A DNA stretch of 49,176 nucleotides, taken from contig JAOAGZ010000010.1 of assembly GCA_026415495.1 (NCBI GenBank), forward strand, positions 1-49,176. Reading direction: 5' to 3'. Source of the stretch: Eximiradius proteiniborus (GTDB lineage Bacteria > Bacteroidota > Ignavibacteria > Kapaibacteriales > UBA2268). The translations under genes and the position numbers were made by a program. This document shows, one piece after another, positions 45,007-49,176 of the stretch. Position 1 is the stretch's first letter, and each line of letters opens with the position of its first letter. The notes beneath the pieces are model-generated. The model was given only the letters and a program-made list of their open reading frames with translations. It had not been told where the DNA came from and ran no database searches.

Positions 45007-46113
45007 CTATCCTTTGAAAATTTGTCCTTTCCAGTGAACTTTTTTGGAAAATAATGTGAAAGGAATTATTAGCTCTATTATTAAGAAAAACAGAATTGAC
45101 GGAATTATATATTTAAGCAATTTGTTTTGTTTGAGCTTAATCGCACTCGGAAAAATTATCGAGAAATCACCCATAAATCTTAACAATAATAGTAATATTG
45201 CAAATATGTAATTTGCTGTGAATAATGACGCTACAATGCCAATCCACATAAGCAAACTCGATAGGACGAAAACAACAGCCTTCCACCCCAGAGTTAGTCC
45301 ACCCATTGCCCAGCGGCGATGCTGACTGATGTATTCTGTGAAAGTTTTGCAAGGTCTTGTAGTTACTGTCCCGTTGATGTCAGTTACATAGTGAAGTGAA
45401 TGTCCGCAATTATGAACAGTTTTCAGCAATGATAGGTCTTCTGTTACCGAAAAAGGAATTTTCTTGTAGCCACCAATTTCTTCATATACTTTTCTTCTGA
45501 CGGAAAGGTTATTGCCGTAACATCCAAGTGGTATATTTAACGCAACTCCTGCCGAAGCCATCGTGTTCATATAAATCCATTCGACAGACTGGATAATATC
45601 AAACAAGCGTTTTCCATCGACCAAAGTAAATGAAGCAACCAAGCCAATATGCTCGTCTTCATAGTTCTTAGCTATAGTTCTGATCCATTCAGGATGCACT
45701 ATGCAATCGGCGTCTGTCATAAGCAAAATTTCACCTTTTGCAACTTCTGCACCGAAATGCAAGGCTCCGGCTTTGCCACGTAAATTTTGCTTTTGTTGTT
45801 CGTCTTTTATGCTCAATACTTTGATATTATCAAATTTTGCAGCAACTTTCTGCATAATCGATAGTGTATTGTCGCTTGAACGGTCGTCGATGGCAATAAT
45901 TTCAAATTTTTCCTTCGGGTAATTGCTCGAGGCAAGCGAAATTAGACATTGCTCAATTGTTTCTTCTTCATTTCGGGCTGGAACAAGCACGCATACGCTT
46001 GGCTCAAATTCACCTTGTCCTATGCTCTTCCTTCTGATTTTGCCTGCTCCTACGAACATAAACAATGTTCGGGCAAGATAGACTACAACGGCTGCAATAA
46101 ATATATATATCAT
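45007..46113 (-). CDS. Glycosyltransferase family 2, membrane-anchored
   Basis: 368 residues. One N-terminal membrane helix (IYIFIAAVVVYLARTLFMFVG), the GT-A domain with VLVPARNEEETIEQCL, AIDDRSSDNT, MTDADCIVHPEW (DxD-like), and the QHRRWAMGG processive-type motif, then about three C-terminal helices. Looks like a polysaccharide or lipid-linked sugar synthase. Substrate unknown. Confidence 0.87.
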   Translation of the reverse strand: MIYIFIAAVVVYLARTLFMFVGAGKIRRKSIGQGEFEPSVCVLVPARNEEETIEQCLISLASSNYPKEKFEIIAIDDRSSDNTLSIMQKVAAKFDNIKVLSIKDEQQKQNLRGKAGALHFGAEVAKGEILLMTDADCIVHPEWIRTIAKNYEDEHIGLVASFTLVDGKRLFDIIQSVEWIYMNTMASAGVALNIPLGCYGNNLSVRRKVYEEIGGYKKIPFSVTEDLSLLKTVHNCGHSLHYVTDINGTVTTRPCKTFTEYISQHRRWAMGGLTLGWKAVVFVLSSLLMWIGIVASLFTANYIFAILLLLLRFMGDFSIIFPSAIKLKQNKLLKYIIPSILFFLIIELIIPFTLFSKKVHWKGQIFKG

Positions 46114-46419
46114 ATTTCTTTCTGTTTTTTAACAAAATTAACAATTAAAGGATAATTTTTTGTTAAGATTGAAAGAAAAATAAAAAAATAATTGTAATTA
46201 TTAAATTATTGGAGTGTTAATAATATAATGGGTAAATATTGTTTAATTTTTTAGGTATCAACATTAAATGATTTTTAAATATTCTATGCATTAGAAAAAA
46301 TATTAAGCAAAATATAAAAATTTGTTAATTTTATTTGGGATAGGTTTCTATTTTTATTAAATTAATATAATGAATAGAACTAATTAACCAAATAATTTAT
46401 TAACAAAATTGGACTAGTT
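46114..46419. other. Divergent intergenic region, no gene seen
   Basis: About 306 bases of AT-rich DNA between the GT2 gene (minus) and the next gene (plus). TTTG-rich stretches and TAGGTTTC near 46341 resemble a promoter with one mismatch, too weak to call. Confidence 0.35.
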
Positions 46420-48111
46420 ATGGAAATAAAAGGCTCAAAAGTATTGGTGTTAGGTGGCTGGGGGCTTGTAGGTTCCGCAATATGCCGCAAATTAATGGAA
46501 CACGAACCTGCTCAATTAGTTATTTTGTCTTTAAATCAGTGGGAAGCAGAAGATGCAGTTGCTCAACTTAGACGCGAATTCCCATCTGCCGATCCAAATA
46601 TGTTTGTTCCTAAATGGGGCAATATTTTTGCTCGCACAGAGTGGAAAGATATGAATTGGGGCGATGTTATTGCTAATGACGATATGCGAAGCGAATTTTT
46701 GAAGGATATATTTTTTGATTTGGACGAGAAAATTCTTACCCATTCTTCCTTGTATAATCTAATAGTCGAAACAAAACCAGATTTAGTAATAGATTGTATA
46801 AATACTGCAACAGCAATTGCTTATCTTGATATTTATAATACTGCAATAAATGCTATTAAGAAAATTGACAAAGGCGAATTAGACAGAGCTCTTATCGAAA
46901 GAGTGATTGCAAGCGCCTATGTTCCTCAACTAATCAGACATATCCAGATTCTTTATCGCGGCTTGCTCGATGGCAAAGCAAAGATGTATTTTAAAGTTGG
47001 CACAAGCGGAACAGGCGGTATGGGTGTGAATATTCCTTACACACACAGCGAAGAACGTCCGTCGCGCGTATTGCTTTCGAAAACAGCTGTTGCCGGTGCT
47101 CAGACTTTGTTGCTTTTCTTGCTTGCCCGCACTCCAAATGGACCAATTGTCAAAGAAATAAAGCCAACCGCTGCGATCGCCTGGAAAAAAATTGCTTACG
47201 GAGAAGTAAAACGCCGCGGTCGTGCAATTCCGCTTGTAAAGATGAATTTTGATGATGCTCGTCCTGCCGAAGGTAAATTTGTGTTTGATGATGCTACTGG
47301 TGTTGTTGATACTGGCGATGTGTATAAATCAGTATTTATCGACACCGGCGAAAACGGCATTTTCTCCAAAGGCGAATTTGAAGCAATTAGTGCACTCGGG
47401 CAAATGGAAATTGTTACACCCGAAGAAATCGCAGAATATTTAGTTTTCGAAATTCGTGGTGGCAATACTGGTCGTGATGTTATCCAAGGGCTTGATGCCT
47501 GCACATTAGGTCCAACATATCGTGGTGGTATGTTAAGAAATATTGCACTCGAAAAAATTAAGAAATTAGAAAAAGAATACGGTGTTGATTCTGTTGCTTT
47601 CGAATTACTTGGACCACCAAGACTTTCCAAACTTCTCTATGAAGGATTTATTTTGAGAAAAATTGTAGGGGCAATGAAAGATATTTCCAAATTCTCACCC
47701 GAAGAGCTTTCTCAAAAAGCACTCGAACTTGTGAAAAACGATGAGAAACTACTCGCCGAAATGCTTTCTATCGGACTGGTTGTTCTCTTGCCAGATGGTA
47801 AGAAATACCTGCGTGGAAAAGATGTGAAAATCCCGGTTCGCCGCGGTGAAACTCAGCTCGATATGACACCGGAGAATATTGAACAGTGGTGCTACGAAGG
47901 ATGGGTAGATCTTCGTCCGAAGAGCTTCCGCGATTGGCAGGAACGTTGCGAAAAAATTATGGCTCACGCTCGTCAGGTGCCAGAGGACGAAACTGGTTCG
48001 AGATATTCCTATACTTTGGATTACTGGAATCATTTCGAAACTTTCGAAGAAGGCAAAATTGCTGGCTGGCTATTCGAATTCGAAGATAAAGGTTGGAGAT
48101 TTAAACGTTAA
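46420..48111 (+). CDS. Large NAD(P)-binding Rossmann-fold protein, unknown function
   Basis: 563 residues. SDR-like cofactor loop VLVLGGWGLVGSAICRKL is followed by a long insert region, KMYFKVGTSGTGGMGVNIPYTHSEERPSRVLLSKTAVAGAQTLL, and a C-terminal half with RGGNTGRDVIQGLDACTLGPTYRGG and EWCYEGWVDLRP-like segments. No standard catalytic YxxxK motif is clear. No signal peptide. I do not recognise a characterised family. Confidence 0.7.
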   Translation: MEIKGSKVLVLGGWGLVGSAICRKLMEHEPAQLVILSLNQWEAEDAVAQLRREFPSADPNMFVPKWGNIFARTEWKDMNWGDVIANDDMRSEFLKDIFFDLDEKILTHSSLYNLIVETKPDLVIDCINTATAIAYLDIYNTAINAIKKIDKGELDRALIERVIASAYVPQLIRHIQILYRGLLDGKAKMYFKVGTSGTGGMGVNIPYTHSEERPSRVLLSKTAVAGAQTLLLFLLARTPNGPIVKEIKPTAAIAWKKIAYGEVKRRGRAIPLVKMNFDDARPAEGKFVFDDATGVVDTGDVYKSVFIDTGENGIFSKGEFEAISALGQMEIVTPEEIAEYLVFEIRGGNTGRDVIQGLDACTLGPTYRGGMLRNIALEKIKKLEKEYGVDSVAFELLGPPRLSKLLYEGFILRKIVGAMKDISKFSPEELSQKALELVKNDEKLLAEMLSIGLVVLLPDGKKYLRGKDVKIPVRRGETQLDMTPENIEQWCYEGWVDLRPKSFRDWQERCEKIMAHARQVPEDETGSRYSYTLDYWNHFETFEEGKIAGWLFEFEDKGWRFKR

Positions 48112-48177
48112 TTATAGATTGTTATGAGTGTTAATTCAATAAATTGATTGTTTTTAAATACACATTTGGAGTTTACA

Positions 48178-49176
48178 ATGAAGAAATTTATTCTTATTAT
48201 CGCACTTTTTATTGGACTGCTTGCCAATGATGTGCTTGCAAACAATGATAAGAGCGATGAAATCCTTCGCAAAAGCGGGCTGAATATTCCTGCCGGTCCT
48301 GCGCCAAATAGTGCGGGGACTACGTACCCTATTCAGTTCAACGAAACTAATATTGACAGGCAGGGAGTAAACCGCGCAGTATCGACCGGTTATTACTTCG
48401 TCGATAGCGACGACCGTTCTATCCAGTGGGGACCTCAGGACGGTTTTGTTGATACTACTTTTCAACCAACTACGTGGAGAAGAATTCTTCCCGGACCAAG
48501 ACTGGTAGACTCTACATACTGGCAGACAAACAAGGAAGAAGGTTTGAGATTCTTCCGTAATCCTGCTCAGGTGAATTTCTTCCGTCATCGTGATGCAAAC
48601 AATAATCCTATTGTTGTGGATTCAACTGATAATGCAATTGCTGGTCCGATCCCAATTGGTTTCGGTTTCTATTTTAACGGTATTCGTTACGACTCATTCT
48701 ATGTTTCTACTAATGGTGTAATCGCTCTTACTAACCGCCGTTATTATTATAACTCTGCTGGGCAAAGAACAATTCCTCCTGGTGCTACTACTGCCTACGA
48801 CCCAATGAGTATGGACTGGTTTGTCCGCACAACCAGAGTAGGAAATGGATTGACCGACCCTGAACCAGATGATTTCGGATATAGAGTGTCTGTTCTAAAC
48901 AACCAAATTACAACTGCTACAGCTGGTATTCGTGCCAACGGTGGCAACCAGTTGCAGAATTTATCTACTACTACAAACCGTGGTGCATATATTGCTCCGT
49001 TCTGGGGACCAATGCATCTTTCGCAATGGAGCGTCAGAGACAATCGTCCGGACGACCACGGGCGCGTTTACTATAAACGCGAAATTGATGGAAGTAAGTT
49101 AACAATTTATTTTGTTAATATTGCTCCGCAAGCCGGTACATATCAATTCCCACAAGGAACATATACTGCTCAAAGC
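48178..49176 (+). CDS. Exported protein, 3' end outside window
   Basis: Open from ATG 48178 to the last base (333 codons), absent from the ORF track because no stop lies in the window. The signal peptide is MKKFILIIALFIGLLANDVLA. The mature part holds GYYFVDSDDRSIQWGPQDGF, PIPIGFGFYFNGIRYDSFYVSTNGVIALTN and RGAYIAPFWGP, a beta-rich surface-protein pattern like the choice-of-anchor type. A C-terminal T9SS domain may lie beyond the window. Ribosome site TTTGGAG is upstream. Confidence 0.82.
   Translation, partial: MKKFILIIALFIGLLANDVLANNDKSDEILRKSGLNIPAGPAPNSAGTTYPIQFNETNIDRQGVNRAVSTGYYFVDSDDRSIQWGPQDGFVDTTFQPTTWRRILPGPRLVDSTYWQTNKEEGLRFFRNPAQVNFFRHRDANNNPIVVDSTDNAIAGPIPIGFGFYFNGIRYDSFYVSTNGVIALTNRRYYYNSAGQRTIPPGATTAYDPMSMDWFVRTTRVGNGLTDPEPDDFGYRVSVLNNQITTATAGIRANGGNQLQNLSTTTNRGAYIAPFWGPMHLSQWSVRDNRPDDHGRVYYKREIDGSKLTIYFVNIAPQAGTYQFPQGTYTAQS

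Noticed and set aside
1-49176. tRNA or rRNA genes
   Set aside because: Intergenic stretches were read for cloverleaf arms and conserved motifs; none could be supported.

Overview
The window reads as chromosomal DNA of an AT-rich member of the Bacteroidota/Chlorobiota (FCB) group. Supporting signs are a type IX secretion (T9SS) C-terminal sorting domain on the first protein, 'WNMIS'-type and fibronectin type III secreted-protein modules, a sequence matching the Bacteroidetes promoter pattern TTTG-N19-TAnnTTTG upstream of the first aminotransferase, and a SufBCDS-SufU-SufT Fe-S system. An Ignavibacteria/Kapabacteria-like organism is my best guess, but no rRNA or tRNA gene is present to settle it. 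Both window edges cut genes: a T9SS-exported protein at the left (open from base 1) and a signal-peptide protein at the right (48178 to the end). The right-hand gene is missing from the ORF track because it has no stop inside the window.

Layout. 1-4.9 kb: exported FnIII/T9SS protein, class I aminotransferase, GT4 glycosyltransferase. 5.0-6.8 kb: four-gene cluster of two tandem UmuD/S24-type genes (the first has Ala in place of the catalytic Ser, the second has an intact Ser/Lys dyad) followed by two unrecognised genes. 6.8-8.8 kb (minus): thiolase and ICMT-like membrane methyltransferase. 9-10.7 kb: PAS protein with Cys clusters and a degenerate kinase core. 10.7-14.2 kb (minus): DUF3109 protein, rpoN, pyrD. 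14.65 kb: orphan OmpR-type regulator with its own terminator. 15.4-23.5 kb (minus): SUF operon rrf2-sufB-sufC-sufD-sufS-sufU-sufT, then a PaaE-like reductase, an A-type Fe-S carrier and a nitroreductase. 23.6-25.4 kb: dapB and a stand-alone cas6. 25.6-30.1 kb: purS-purQ, two TatA/B proteins, gatA, a FAH-family protein and a DUF58 protein. 30.2-36.6 kb: fumC (minus); outer-membrane protein-tadA-rsmI-tmk; a DUF2520-like and a NYN protein (minus); folP. 36.7-38.6 kb: threonine dehydrogenase-like SDR and kdsD. 38.6-41.5 kb: a mobile island. 41.5-46.1 kb (minus): nuoG-nuoH-nuoI and a GT2 glycosyltransferase. 46.4-49.2 kb: a large Rossmann-fold protein of unknown function and the start of an exported protein.

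The most interesting region is the island at 38.6-41.5 kb. A mazEF toxin-antitoxin pair lies between two copies (about 94 and 96 bp) of the 3' end of kdsD, so the pair appears to have been inserted at the end of that gene, displacing its terminator by about 2.8 kb. The mazEF pair is itself split by a 2061-bp segment (38957-41017) with the boundaries expected of an integron gene cassette integrated at a secondary G|AT site. It starts with TTAGCGG after a G and ends in an attC-like hairpin whose last base is G. Joining its ends recreates a palindromic attC, CCGCTAAC...GTTAGCGG. The cassette carries an SPPY-type DNA methyltransferase with a C-terminal SNase-like domain and a MjaI-type restriction endonuclease gene broken by one in-frame TAA. 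The split mazF has no standard start codon at its expected beginning (ATA stands there). No integron integrase is visible.

Second in interest is the tandem dead/active UmuD pair with two unknown partners and no polymerase gene. Third is the orphan cas6, whose leader carries a hairpin with a T-run on its sense strand and a long AT-rich inverted repeat beyond it. Most of the remaining genes are ordinary housekeeping genes. No tRNA, rRNA, CRISPR array, transposase or integrase gene was recognised.
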